The notes under the pieces were generated by a model. It worked only from the letters and a program-made list of their open reading frames with translations, did not search any database and was not told the origin of the DNA. Positions 52,935 to 61,344 of a stretch of DNA of 64,000 nucleotides are shown here, piece by piece (the stretch's first letter is position 1; every line of letters begins with the position of its first letter). This stretch comes from Salinibacterium sp. PAMC 21357 (lineage in GTDB: Bacteria > Actinomycetota > Actinomycetes > Actinomycetales > Microbacteriaceae), in contig NZ_AHWA01000005.1 in the NCBI RefSeq assembly GCF_000247645.1, positions 1-64,000 on the forward strand, given 5' to 3'. Made by a program: the position numbers and the translations under genes.

Positions 52935-53300
52935 ATGAACGAACGCGTCGATCTTCTGACAATTCAGAAGCCCACTTGGTCAGCCACAGCCGAACGGGCC
53001 CAAAGTTTGGCACCACTACTACGCGCGCTCGGCGACCCCAATCGGCTGCAGTTGGTGCTGATTCTGACTGAGCGCGCTCACACAGTGCGAGAGCTGACGG
53101 ATGCCACGGGGCTCAGCCAAACCTTAGTCAGCCACCACTTGGCGCCCCTGCGCGAAAACGGTCTCGTGACCGTAACGCCCCGCGGCCGCTCCAACGTCTA
53201 CGAGCTCTGCTGCGAAGCATTCGCTGAGCCAGTCAAGATGCTCGCGTCGGTTGCGACGAGCACGGATGCCGGCGCCGAGGCCTGTTGCGTGGTCTCCTAA
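52935..53300 (+). CDS. ArsR/SmtB-family metalloregulator
   Basis: 121 aa from ATG 52935, 7 nt after TAAGAT, so leaderless; an upstream ATG at 52902 lies inside the operator region. Winged helix with LLRALGDPNRLQLVLIL, VRELTDATGLSQTLVSHHLAPLREN and GLVTVTPRGRSNVYEL. Two cysteine pairs, YELCCEAF and EACCVVS at the C terminus, could bind arsenite or another thiophilic metal. It likely represses itself and the divergent flavoprotein. Confidence 0.88.
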   Translation: MNERVDLLTIQKPTWSATAERAQSLAPLLRALGDPNRLQLVLILTERAHTVRELTDATGLSQTLVSHHLAPLRENGLVTVTPRGRSNVYELCCEAFAEPVKMLASVATSTDAGAEACCVVS

Positions 53301-53366
53301 CTGAGTAGATCCGGCAGGTTATTCATTTTCATTGAGATGTAGCGTCAGGCCCTTTAGCCTCACTGT

Positions 53367-53558
53367 ATGACAAAATCTCAGGCTGCCTCGTCGTCACGCT
53401 TGATTTGGGCTCTTGCAGCTATCTACAGCGTCGCCGTTCTCGCGGTTGGACTGTGGGCGAGCTTCGCTACCGGGGAGTGGATCGCACTGCTTGCCGCATC
53501 CGGCCTCGTCATTGTGCCCGTAGTCACGCTGGGGTTTCGGCGTAGGCAACCTCACTAA
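53367..53558 (+). CDS. Small two-helix membrane protein
   Basis: 63 aa. Two hydrophobic stretches (about 12-32 and 37-56) and a basic end GFRRRQPH. Sits alone between the ArsR gene and the convergent sugar operon. I do not recognise a family, but the two clean helices and the basic tail support a real gene. Confidence 0.55.
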   Translation: MTKSQAASSSRLIWALAAIYSVAVLAVGLWASFATGEWIALLAASGLVIVPVVTLGFRRRQPH

Positions 53559-53604
53559 TAGCGAACGGTGAGGCATGGGGCGCGGCGTTTTTTGGGGGTA
53601 ACGC

Positions 53605-54486
53605 CTACTCCGCGACGTATTGCGCAAACGTTTCGACAACCCGCCGAGCGACCTCGTCATAGGGCGTGTCCCACACCGCTTGGTTGAAGATTTCGACTTC
53701 GATATCGCCGACGTAGCCTGCATTCGCTACCGCCGTGGTGAGCGGGCCAAAGTCGATGTGTCCGTCGCCCATCATTCCTCGAGAGAGGAGAACGTCTGAA
53801 GCGAGCGGGGTGACCCAATCGCACACCTGATAGGAAGCGATTCTGGCACCAGCGCGAGCGATCTGGTCGAACAGCGTTGGATCCCACCACACGTGAAAAG
53901 AGTCGACAACCACGCCGACGGATTCGATGTCAAACTGCTCGGCGATGTCGAGCGCTTGGCCCAGTGTGGAGATAACAGCACGATCACTCACGTACATCGG
54001 GTGCAGCGGCTCAATGGCCAGTGTTACTCCCGCGGACTTTGCGTAAGGCGCAAGCTCTCCGATCGCGTCGCGTACGCGTTCGCGAGCGCCGACTAAGTCG
54101 CGTGAGCCTTCGGGGAGTCCGCCCGCGACAAGAACAAGGGCAGGCGCACCTAGGGCTGCGGCCTCGTCGAGGGCGACTTTGTTGTCTTCCATCGACGCAC
54201 GTCGGATGGGGCCTTCTTCAGTGGTGAAGAATCCGCCCCGGCAGTGACTCGATACTCGCAATCCTGAGCCCTCGATCATCTTCACGGCCTCAGGAAGCCC
54301 GACATTCTGCACGGGCTCACGCCACGTGCCGATGCTGGTGATGCTGGCCCGCGAGGTGACCGCGAGTGCTTCTGTCAAATCGGCATATTTGATTGTCGCT
54401 TGATTCAGCGAGAGCCGAGAGGGAGCGGACGTGCCGCCATTCATCGGTTGTTCTTGTGGACTGGATGCCGCGGCCGGTGTCGTCAT
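53605..54486 (-). CDS. Sugar phosphate isomerase/epimerase family TIM-barrel protein
   Basis: 293 aa, xylose isomerase-like barrel. Metal-site segments include LAIEPLHPMYV (Glu and His), VGVVVDSFHVWWDP (Asp and His), GHIDFGPLTTAV and DIEVEIFN with a late Glu. The first 25 residues are a loose tail. Last gene of the LacI-controlled operon and coupled by a 4-nt overlap to the DUF993 gene. It should isomerise or epimerise a keto-sugar, or cleave a keto-glycoside, in this pathway; the actual substrate is unknown. Confidence 0.87.
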   Translation of the reverse strand: MTTPAAASSPQEQPMNGGTSAPSRLSLNQATIKYADLTEALAVTSRASITSIGTWREPVQNVGLPEAVKMIEGSGLRVSSHCRGGFFTTEEGPIRRASMEDNKVALDEAAALGAPALVLVAGGLPEGSRDLVGARERVRDAIGELAPYAKSAGVTLAIEPLHPMYVSDRAVISTLGQALDIAEQFDIESVGVVVDSFHVWWDPTLFDQIARAGARIASYQVCDWVTPLASDVLLSRGMMGDGHIDFGPLTTAVANAGYVGDIEVEIFNQAVWDTPYDEVARRVVETFAQYVAE

Positions 54487-55646
54487 ACTGATACTCCAGA
54501 CACATCGAGGAGACCGCTAAAACGGTGAGCGGCAAGTTCAGGGTCGAGCAGAAGTTGTGCAGTGTTTGCAAGGTCGAAGAGTTCTGAGAAGTGCACAATG
54601 CTGCGCGCCGATTGCATCCCACCAACCATGACAAATCCGGGTTGATAGCCGTTCAACCACGACAGAAAGGCTATTCCGGTCTTGTAGTTGAACGTGGGGG
54701 TGGCGAAGATGTGGCGTGATAGCGCCAGCGTGGGTTCCATCTCCCGGGCGTATCCTTCTGAGTCACCTCTGTCGAGTGCTGCTAGCGCAGCGCTTGCTGC
54801 TGGAGCGATCGCCGCGAATGCTCCGAGTAGTGCGTCGCTGTGATGGGTGCCGTCACCGCGGATCAATTCGGGATAGTTAAAGTCATCTCCCGTATACATG
54901 CGAACGCCGAGTGGCAATCGCGCTCGCAACCCGATTTCGTGCTCAGCGGAGAGCAGAGAAACTTTCACGCCGTCGATCTTGTCGGCGTGAGTAGAAACGA
55001 GTTCTACGAACGTGTCGGTAGCGGTCTCGATATCGGTTGATCCCCAATAACCAGCGAGCTGCGGGTCGAACACTTCGCCAAGCCAGTGCAAAATCACCGG
55101 CGAGGTGACCTGCGACAGGATGGTGTCGTACAGCGTGAGATAGTCCTCCGCCGTGGCGCCGAGAGCGGCGAGATGACGCGATGCCATCACGATGACCTGC
55201 GAGCCCGTTGATTCCACGAAGGCGACCTGCTCGAGGTAGCCGTTTGTGACGTCGGTCAGAGTTGTGGCCGAGGTGAGGTGGTCAGTTCCGGCACCGCTGG
55301 CGATGCGTGCGCCAAATTCGGCGGCCTGCGCTGCACTTCTGGAGATCAACTCTTGCGCGGCGTTCCAGTCGAGTCCCATGTTCCGCTGGGCGGTATCCAT
55401 GGCTTCGGCAACGCCGAGGCCGTACTCAAACAGGCCTCGACGAAAGGCGAGCGTTGAATCCCAATCGATGACGGCAGGCGCCCCTGGCACGTTTTCAGCG
55501 CGCGGATCGGCAATCACGTGGGCTGCGGCAAAGGCGATTCGCGACGAGTATGCCTGCGGGTGCTGGCTCCACTTGCGCGCCGCAGCGAGCTCTATTTCTT
55601 TTGATCCGGTCGCGGTTGGCAGGATCATTCGTTCTCTGGCTCTCAT
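54483..55646 (-). CDS. DUF993 protein (dihydrodipicolinate-synthase-like aldolase fold)
   Basis: 387 aa, the full length of DUF993. LYDTILSQVTSPVILHWLGEVFDP and DKIDGVKVSLLSAEHE resemble the barrel of the DapA/aldolase superfamily, with a lysine at IDGVKVSLL that could form the Schiff base. The reaction is not known; an aldol cleavage of a sugar-derived acid is plausible. It overlaps both neighbouring operon genes by 4 nt. Confidence 0.82.
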   Translation of the reverse strand: MRARERMILPTATGSKEIELAAARKWSQHPQAYSSRIAFAAAHVIADPRAENVPGAPAVIDWDSTLAFRRGLFEYGLGVAEAMDTAQRNMGLDWNAAQELISRSAAQAAEFGARIASGAGTDHLTSATTLTDVTNGYLEQVAFVESTGSQVIVMASRHLAALGATAEDYLTLYDTILSQVTSPVILHWLGEVFDPQLAGYWGSTDIETATDTFVELVSTHADKIDGVKVSLLSAEHEIGLRARLPLGVRMYTGDDFNYPELIRGDGTHHSDALLGAFAAIAPAASAALAALDRGDSEGYAREMEPTLALSRHIFATPTFNYKTGIAFLSWLNGYQPGFVMVGGMQSARSIVHFSELFDLANTAQLLLDPELAAHRFSGLLDVSGVSV

Positions 55647-56821
55647 GCCCGTGCGGCCTCACCGGTCGCGGCGGCCGAGGCAATCTCGACGCGGCGCCCT
55701 TCAGCTGATGACGTGAGCCCAGCCTCGACTAGCTGAAGGCCCCGCACTCCAGCCATGAAGTCGTAAGCGTGGGGGCGCCCAGCATCGACGTCCTTGATGA
55801 ACTCTTCCCACTGAGAGCGGAAGCCGTTGTCGAAAATTTGGTTCTCGGGAACGCTGGTCCATTGTGAGCGGAAGTCCTGGTCGGTTCTCAGATCAGGGTT
55901 CCAAACGGGTTTCGGGGTTACTTCTCGCGGCTGAATTCGGCATTCGAAAAGCCCCGCGACGGCTGATCCGTGCGTGCCGTCAACCTGAAACTCAACAAGT
56001 TCGCCACGGTCGACTCGTACAGCCCAACTGGAATTGATCTGCGCGATGATGTCACCCTCAAGTTCGAAGATTCCGTACGCGGCATCGTCGGCGGTCGCGA
56101 CGTAGTGATTGCCTTGTTCATCCCAGCGGTCGGGAATGTGGGTGACTGATTTGCTCGTAACGGCATTGACCTTGCCGAAGAGGTTTTCGAGAACGTAATT
56201 CCAGTGGCAGTACATGTCGAGAGTCATGCCCCCGCCGTCTTCTGCGCGGTAATTCCAGCTGGGGCGTTGCGCGGGGATCAGGTCGCCTTCGAAAACCCAG
56301 TAGCCGAACTCGCCACGAATGCTCAGCACTCGCCCAAAGAATCCAGAATCGATGAGGCGCTTGAGCTTGACGAGCCCTGGTAGGTAGAGCTTGTCGTGCA
56401 CGACGCCGTTGATGACACCCGCTTCTTGGGCGGCGCGAGCGAGGTCGAAACCATCCTCGACAGATTCGGCAATGGGTTTTTCGGTGTAAACGTGTTTTCC
56501 GGCGGCAACCGCTTTGAGGATGCCCTGCTTGCGAGCGCTGGTGAGCGCAGCATCGAAATAGATTGTTGCGGTCGGGTCTGCGAGAGCCGCATCGAGGTCT
56601 GTCGTGTATTCAGCTACGTCATGCAGCTTGGCGAGCTCGGCAATTTTTTCGAGGTTGCGGCCGACCAAGATCGGTTCCACTTGAATACGGTCGCCATTGG
56701 GCAGGAGAACACCGCCATCGGCGCGGATGGCGAGTAGCGACCGAACCAGATGTTGGCGGTAGCCCATTCGGCCGGTGATTCCATTGGCGATTATTCGCAC
56801 GGTTCGAGTGGTCAAGGTCAT
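55643..56821 (-). CDS. Gfo/Idh/MocA family oxidoreductase
   Basis: 392 aa. N-terminal Rossmann fold starting VRIIANGITGRMGYRQHLVR, with IYFDAALTSARKQGILKAVAAGKHVYTEKPIAES, the EKP motif that supplies the catalytic lysine. The C-terminal sheet domain includes DGGGMTLDMYCHWNYVLENL with the paired Asp/His. It probably oxidises a sugar or sugar acid with NAD(P). First gene of the three-gene catabolic operon, facing the LacI regulator. Confidence 0.9.
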   Translation of the reverse strand: MTLTTRTVRIIANGITGRMGYRQHLVRSLLAIRADGGVLLPNGDRIQVEPILVGRNLEKIAELAKLHDVAEYTTDLDAALADPTATIYFDAALTSARKQGILKAVAAGKHVYTEKPIAESVEDGFDLARAAQEAGVINGVVHDKLYLPGLVKLKRLIDSGFFGRVLSIRGEFGYWVFEGDLIPAQRPSWNYRAEDGGGMTLDMYCHWNYVLENLFGKVNAVTSKSVTHIPDRWDEQGNHYVATADDAAYGIFELEGDIIAQINSSWAVRVDRGELVEFQVDGTHGSAVAGLFECRIQPREVTPKPVWNPDLRTDQDFRSQWTSVPENQIFDNGFRSQWEEFIKDVDAGRPHAYDFMAGVRGLQLVEAGLTSSAEGRRVEIASAAATGEAARA

Positions 56822-56856
56822 CCTCTTCTCTGGGAATGCCGAGCAAATGCGGCAAC

Positions 56857-56880
56857 GTAAGCGCTTACGAAAGCGCTTAC
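56857..56880. promoter_or_regulatory. Tandem LacI-family operators
   Basis: A perfect 12-bp palindrome GTAAGCGCTTAC (56857-56868) is immediately followed by a near-copy GAAAGCGCTTAC (56869-56880). They sit between the divergent Gfo/Idh/MocA operon and the LacI gene, 35 nt from the former's start. Confidence 0.88.
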
Positions 56881-56929
56881 GTTAACCTATAGTGCTTGGT
56901 AAGGGATGCGCAAGCAGAAAGGGCGAAAC

Positions 56930-57955
56930 ATGCCAGAAGCAGGGTTGCCGATCAGGCTTTCCGACGTCGCAGCACGGGCGGGAGTGTCGTTAGCCACAGT
57001 TTCACGCTCCCTCACCAACACGTCTGGTGTGAGTCCCGCGCTAGCGGAACGCGTTCGCGGGATTGCCGCAGACATGGGCTACGTGACGAATATGAACGCT
57101 CGGTCGCTAGCCGGGGGACTCGCGTCATCCATAGGCCTCGTTCTGACCAACATCGCTGACCCGTATTTCGCTGAAATTGCAAGCAGCCTCATAGCTGTTG
57201 CGGCAGACGATTCACGATCAGTACAAATTGCTCACGCGGTCACTCCCGAAGATGTGTTGGCCCAGATCAAGATTTTTAGGTCGTACCGAGTCGGCGCCAT
57301 AGTTCTCGCAGGGTCGGGCTATTCAGACCCCGCTACCGAAATCGCGACCGGCAAAGAACTAGCAGCCTACGAACAATCAGGCGGACGGATCGCGGTCGTG
57401 GGCCGCCACGCGCTCGACGCGAGCGCCGTGCTTCCTGACAATATCGGAGCCGGGCGAGCAATCGCCGAACACCTCGTAGCCCTCGGCCACTCCAAGATTG
57501 CCGTTCTCTCGGGCCCGGAACAACTGAACGCCGTAGGCGACCGAATGCGCGGCCTCACCGAGGTTCTCGGTTCCCGCATGGTTCACATAAGTCAGCATGC
57601 GTTTAGCCGCGAGGGCGGAGCCGAAGGCGTGCGCGAGCTCTACGGCGACACGCTGGTCGCAGGCCCGAGGCGCCGGGACATCACCGCGATCGTGGCGCTC
57701 AGTGATGTTATGGCGGTCGGAGCCTTCAGCGAGCTGCGTGCCCTGGGCGTCACGATACCGACCGACATCTCGCTTACCGGCTTCGACGATATTTCTGTTG
57801 CAGATGTCATTTCTGACGGACTGACCACAGCGCGACTGTCGACACAGCACATTGGCGAAGCAATTTTCGAACTCACCTGCGGAGAAAATACTCAACGCCG
57901 TGATATCGAAATCGGCTTTACCCTGATCGAACGCGGATCCACGGCGCAGCCATAG
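56930..57955 (+). CDS. LacI-family transcriptional regulator
   Basis: 341 aa from ATG 56930, which has AGAAAGGG at 6-nt spacing; ATG 56906 would add 8 basic residues. Helix-turn-helix IRLSDVAARAGVSLATVSRSL and hinge ARSLAGG, then a periplasmic-binding-like sugar domain (SSIGLVLTNIADPYFAEIASSLI; C-terminal SLTGFDDISVADVI). It likely represses the divergent sugar operon and itself through the paired palindromes, released by a sugar ligand not yet known. Confidence 0.93.
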   Translation: MPEAGLPIRLSDVAARAGVSLATVSRSLTNTSGVSPALAERVRGIAADMGYVTNMNARSLAGGLASSIGLVLTNIADPYFAEIASSLIAVAADDSRSVQIAHAVTPEDVLAQIKIFRSYRVGAIVLAGSGYSDPATEIATGKELAAYEQSGGRIAVVGRHALDASAVLPDNIGAGRAIAEHLVALGHSKIAVLSGPEQLNAVGDRMRGLTEVLGSRMVHISQHAFSREGGAEGVRELYGDTLVAGPRRRDITAIVALSDVMAVGAFSELRALGVTIPTDISLTGFDDISVADVISDGLTTARLSTQHIGEAIFELTCGENTQRRDIEIGFTLIERGSTAQP

Positions 57956-57979
57956 AGGTGCGCCGCGGATAAATAAAAG

Positions 57980-58052
57980 TGCCCCCGGAGGGAATCGAAC
58001 CCCCGACCTACGGTACCGGAAACCGGCGCTCTATCCCCTGAGCTACGAAGGC
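57980..58052 (-). tRNA. tRNA-Arg (anticodon CCG)
   Basis: 73-nt cloverleaf: acceptor GCCTTCG / CGGGGGC with two G-U pairs, D arm GCTC...GAGC, anticodon loop TTCCGGT giving CCG (reads CGG), T arm GGGGG-TTCGATT-CCCTC. CCA is not encoded. The first anticodon-stem pair (27-43) is a C-U mismatch. A T-rich tract follows its 3' end. Confidence 0.93.
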
Positions 58053-58138
58053 AAGGAGGCTAGCTTAGCAAGCAATCGCCCCAACATTTAGCACGATGTT
58101 CTGATGTCCACTTCAGCTAGTCGTGACATTATCGGAGG

Positions 58139-58933
58139 ATGCTGCGCACCGTTACATCCCACCAAGAACTTGACCTTCGTGGTCGCACCGAAATGGTCTT
58201 TAGTATTGCGGTGTCTGCACACTGGCCTACGACATCCGAGTCCGTGGATTTTGTGTTGGATGGCGTAGCCCAACACCCGAAAGAGCTCGTCGATGCGCGC
58301 GGAACCCGCCTGCACACGCTGATCGCGGGCCCGGGGCGTCTAGTGGTGGACTACGCCGCCACCGTGGAGGCAACTGCAGCGGCTGCACCCCTCAACGAGA
58401 TCGACCGGGTTGAATACTTGCGTCCGAGCCGCTATTGCGAGTCGGACGTGCTCACACCGAGTGCCCGCTCTCTCTTCCCAACGCAGACCGGGCACGAGTT
58501 GCTGCAGGCCGTGCGTGACTGGGTTTCGAAGAGTATGCGTTACACGCCGGGAATTTCTCAAGCGACAGATGGCGCTTCACATTCGTTGCTCACACGGCGG
58601 GGTGTGTGTCGCGATTATGCGCACCTGACGATTGCTATGTTGCGGGCGAAAGATGTGCCGGCTCGCTATGTTTCGGTTTATGCTCCTGGGCTCAGCCCGA
58701 TGGATTTCCATGCCGTCGCTGAAGCGTATGTTGATGGTGCTTGGTGGATTGTTGACTCCACCGGGCTAGCCCCGCGCCAGTCTCTCGTGCGTATCGCCAC
58801 CGGCCGGGATGCGGCCGACACGGCCTTCCTGACGAACCATTGGGCTGATCTGTTTCTTAAGAACTTGGTGATTACGGCAACAGCTGACGTGTTGCCGACT
58901 GATGACCATCAGTCGCCGGTTCAGCTTCCCTAG
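58139..58933 (+). CDS. Transglutaminase-like protein
   Basis: 264 aa. An N-terminal beta domain (about 1-135) then the papain-like core with catalytic Cys in LTRRGVCRDYAHL, His in MDFHAVAEAY and Asp in WWIVDSTGLAP. These bacterial proteins may act as cysteine proteases or amidases, and the substrate is unknown. No signal peptide, so cytoplasmic. CATTAT lies 6 nt before the ATG, suggesting a leaderless start. Confidence 0.9.
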   Translation: MLRTVTSHQELDLRGRTEMVFSIAVSAHWPTTSESVDFVLDGVAQHPKELVDARGTRLHTLIAGPGRLVVDYAATVEATAAAAPLNEIDRVEYLRPSRYCESDVLTPSARSLFPTQTGHELLQAVRDWVSKSMRYTPGISQATDGASHSLLTRRGVCRDYAHLTIAMLRAKDVPARYVSVYAPGLSPMDFHAVAEAYVDGAWWIVDSTGLAPRQSLVRIATGRDAADTAFLTNHWADLFLKNLVITATADVLPTDDHQSPVQLP

Positions 58934-58987
58934 ATTTAGCGTCCCCAGGTTCCGCTAGCGATTCTCCTCGATTAGAGGAGTCGCGCC

Positions 58988-59578
58988 TTACTCCAGAGCG
59001 GCGCGAACATCGGCGGCGAGTTCGACAACGTCGCCAGCCTCGAAGAATGCTTGCGAGCTCAGCGTTGCCCAGTAGGCGCCGTCGAATACTTGTGCCGTTC
59101 CAGTGTCACCGCTCACGGCAAAGTAGCCGTCGAACCCTGCCGCTTTTCCGCCAGCTTTCGATTTCAAACTATCGACGTTTGCGGGGGATGGTTGAGCCAC
59201 CGAGACATCGATGGTGACACCACTGGTCGAGTTCTCCCAACGGCACGCGACGCCTTTCGAGGCGAGCGCCGTAGCCGCTGGCGATCCTGCCGCAGGGGTG
59301 AAGCTGTTCAGGAGCAAGAAGTTGGGGTTGAAGTCATACATCGCCTGCGGAGTGATCAAGTCGGTGCAGGCCAGATTAACGGCGGTGGCCTCCGGGTCGC
59401 TTGAGGCTGAACTCGATGGCTCAGGGGTCGAGGAATCAGAAGGAGTGCTCGACGGCGCACTCGTGCGCGTCGACGTTGGGCTAGTCGGCTCAGATTCTGT
59501 TGGCACGCAGGCAGTCAGCAGTAGAGCAGACGCGCTGAGTGCGATTACTGCCGGAATAACGCGAAGTCGAAGAGCCAT
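58988..59578 (-). CDS. Secreted lipoprotein, DUF3558-like
   Basis: 196 aa from ATG 59578; the frame continues to 59662 but without a signal-like start. Lipoprotein signal VIPAVIALSASALLLTAC (lipid Cys about 24) and a Ser/Thr/Pro-rich spacer (about 25-65). The folded part carries cysteines in NLACTDLITPQ and GVACRWENST, resembling DUF3558-type domains. Function unknown. Divergent from argS. Confidence 0.75.
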   Translation of the reverse strand: MALRLRVIPAVIALSASALLLTACVPTESEPTSPTSTRTSAPSSTPSDSSTPEPSSSASSDPEATAVNLACTDLITPQAMYDFNPNFLLLNSFTPAAGSPAATALASKGVACRWENSTSGVTIDVSVAQPSPANVDSLKSKAGGKAAGFDGYFAVSGDTGTAQVFDGAYWATLSSQAFFEAGDVVELAADVRAALE

Positions 59579-59678
59579 AGTTCTATTCTCGCGACCTCTG
59601 CAGACAATGCGGTGCAGTGACCCGGCAGTGTCGTGAACTCCGAACAGAACGGCGGCGACCACCCAGTACTCTTAAGGG

Positions 59679-61340
59679 GTGAATCCTGCTGATCTTTCTT
59701 CCACCCTGCTTTCCGTTGTTACCCGCATTGCGGCGAACCGCGGCACGCCCGATCTGGGCCTGACCGTGAACGATCTGGTGTTAGAACGACCGCGCAACCG
59801 CGATCACGGTGATTGGGCATCCAATGTCGCTATGAAACTGGCGAAGCCGTTAGGGGCGAACCCGCGTGAGCTTGCCAACGAGATCGCCGAACAGGTACGT
59901 GCCATTGACGGCATCTCCGCAGTGGATGTTGCCGGCCCAGGCTTCATCAACATCACGCTGGATGCTGCAGCCGCTGGCGCACTCGCCAAAACCATTGTCG
60001 AGCAGGGCGATGCCTACGGCAGTAACGATTCGCTCGCCGGCCAAACCATCAACCTGGAATTCGTGTCCGCCAACCCCACTGGTCCGCTGCACATTGGCCA
60101 CACTCGGTGGGCGGCGCTCGGCGATTCGCTAGCCAGAATTTTGAAGACCGCCGGTGCCGAGCTCGTGAGCGAGTTCTACATCAATGATGCCGGCAACCAG
60201 ATGGACAACTTCGGTGCGTCGATTCTGGCCTCGGCCAAAGGCGAACCGACGCCCGAGAACGGTTACCCGGGTGCCTACGTTGCCGAGCTAGCTCAGCGCG
60301 TGCTTGCCTCGAACCCCGAGATCCTCGAACTTGAGCACGATGAGGCCATTGCGGTCGCTCGCGAGCGGGGCTACGAACTTCAGCTGGGTGAGATCAAGAA
60401 GTCGCTCGCGGCGTTCAACGTGCACTTCGACGTGTGGTTCAGCGAGCGTGACCTTCACGCGGTGATGGACGACGGCCAAAGCGCTATCGATACCGCCGTT
60501 GAGCGCTTGCGGGCTCAGGGGCACGTCGCCGACATTGACGACGCGGTGTGGGTCAAGACGACAGACTTCGGCGACGACAAAGACCGCGTCATCAAGCGCG
60601 GTAACGGCGTCTACACCTACTTCGCTGCTGATGCTGCCTACTACCTGAGCAAGGGCGACCGTGGCTACGCCCACAAGATCTACCTGCTCGGCGCCGACCA
60701 CCACGGCTATGTTCACCGTCTCAAGGCGCTCGCGGGCGCGGCCGGTGACGACCCCAACAAAGACATTGAGGTGCTCATCGGACAGCTCGTCAGCATCAAC
60801 GGTGCTCGACTGTCGAAGCGTGCCGGTAACATCATTGAGCTCGACGACCTGCGCGAATGGCTCGGAACGGATGCGCTGCGCTACTCGCTCGGCCGCTACC
60901 CCTCCGATTCGCCCCTCAACCTCGACCCCGAGATTCTGCAGAAGCGCACCAATGACAACCCTGTGTTCTACGTTCAGTACGCGCACGCCCGCACTCACAG
61001 CGTTGCTCGCAATGCGGGGGAGTCGGGAGTGGATCGCAGCGTCTTCGATGCCTCGCTGCTCACGAACGAAACGGAGAGCATCCTGCTGGGTGTACTCGCT
61101 GAGTTCCCGCGGATCGTGGCTCAGGCCGCCGAACTTCGTGAACCTCATCGCATTGCGCGCTTCGCCGAAGAACTCGCTGGCAGCTACCACCGCTGGTACG
61201 ACCAGTGCCGCGTTACTCCGATGAACGACGAAGAAGTGACCGACGTTCACCGCACGCGCCTCTGGGTAAACGATGCTGTGGGCCAGGTACTGCGCAATAG
61301 CCTGTGGATGCTCGGGGTTAGCGCTCCGGAACGGATGTAG
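59679..61340 (+). CDS. argS: Arginyl-tRNA synthetase
   Basis: 553 aa from GTG 59679, 6 nt after a TACTCT -10 and also carrying AAGGGG just upstream. N-terminal Add-1 domain, class I signature PTGPLHIGHTRWAALGD (HIGH at 138-141), the KMSKS-equivalent ARLSKRAGN near 375, and the C-terminal anticodon-binding helices (DALRYSLGRYPSDSPL to the DALR region). Charges tRNA-Arg, one of which lies 1.6 kb upstream. Heads an argS-DUF2993 unit before lysA-hom. Confidence 0.96.
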   Translation: MNPADLSSTLLSVVTRIAANRGTPDLGLTVNDLVLERPRNRDHGDWASNVAMKLAKPLGANPRELANEIAEQVRAIDGISAVDVAGPGFINITLDAAAAGALAKTIVEQGDAYGSNDSLAGQTINLEFVSANPTGPLHIGHTRWAALGDSLARILKTAGAELVSEFYINDAGNQMDNFGASILASAKGEPTPENGYPGAYVAELAQRVLASNPEILELEHDEAIAVARERGYELQLGEIKKSLAAFNVHFDVWFSERDLHAVMDDGQSAIDTAVERLRAQGHVADIDDAVWVKTTDFGDDKDRVIKRGNGVYTYFAADAAYYLSKGDRGYAHKIYLLGADHHGYVHRLKALAGAAGDDPNKDIEVLIGQLVSINGARLSKRAGNIIELDDLREWLGTDALRYSLGRYPSDSPLNLDPEILQKRTNDNPVFYVQYAHARTHSVARNAGESGVDRSVFDASLLTNETESILLGVLAEFPRIVAQAAELREPHRIARFAEELAGSYHRWYDQCRVTPMNDEEVTDVHRTRLWVNDAVGQVLRNSLWMLGVSAPERM

Positions 61341-61344
61341 GTTC

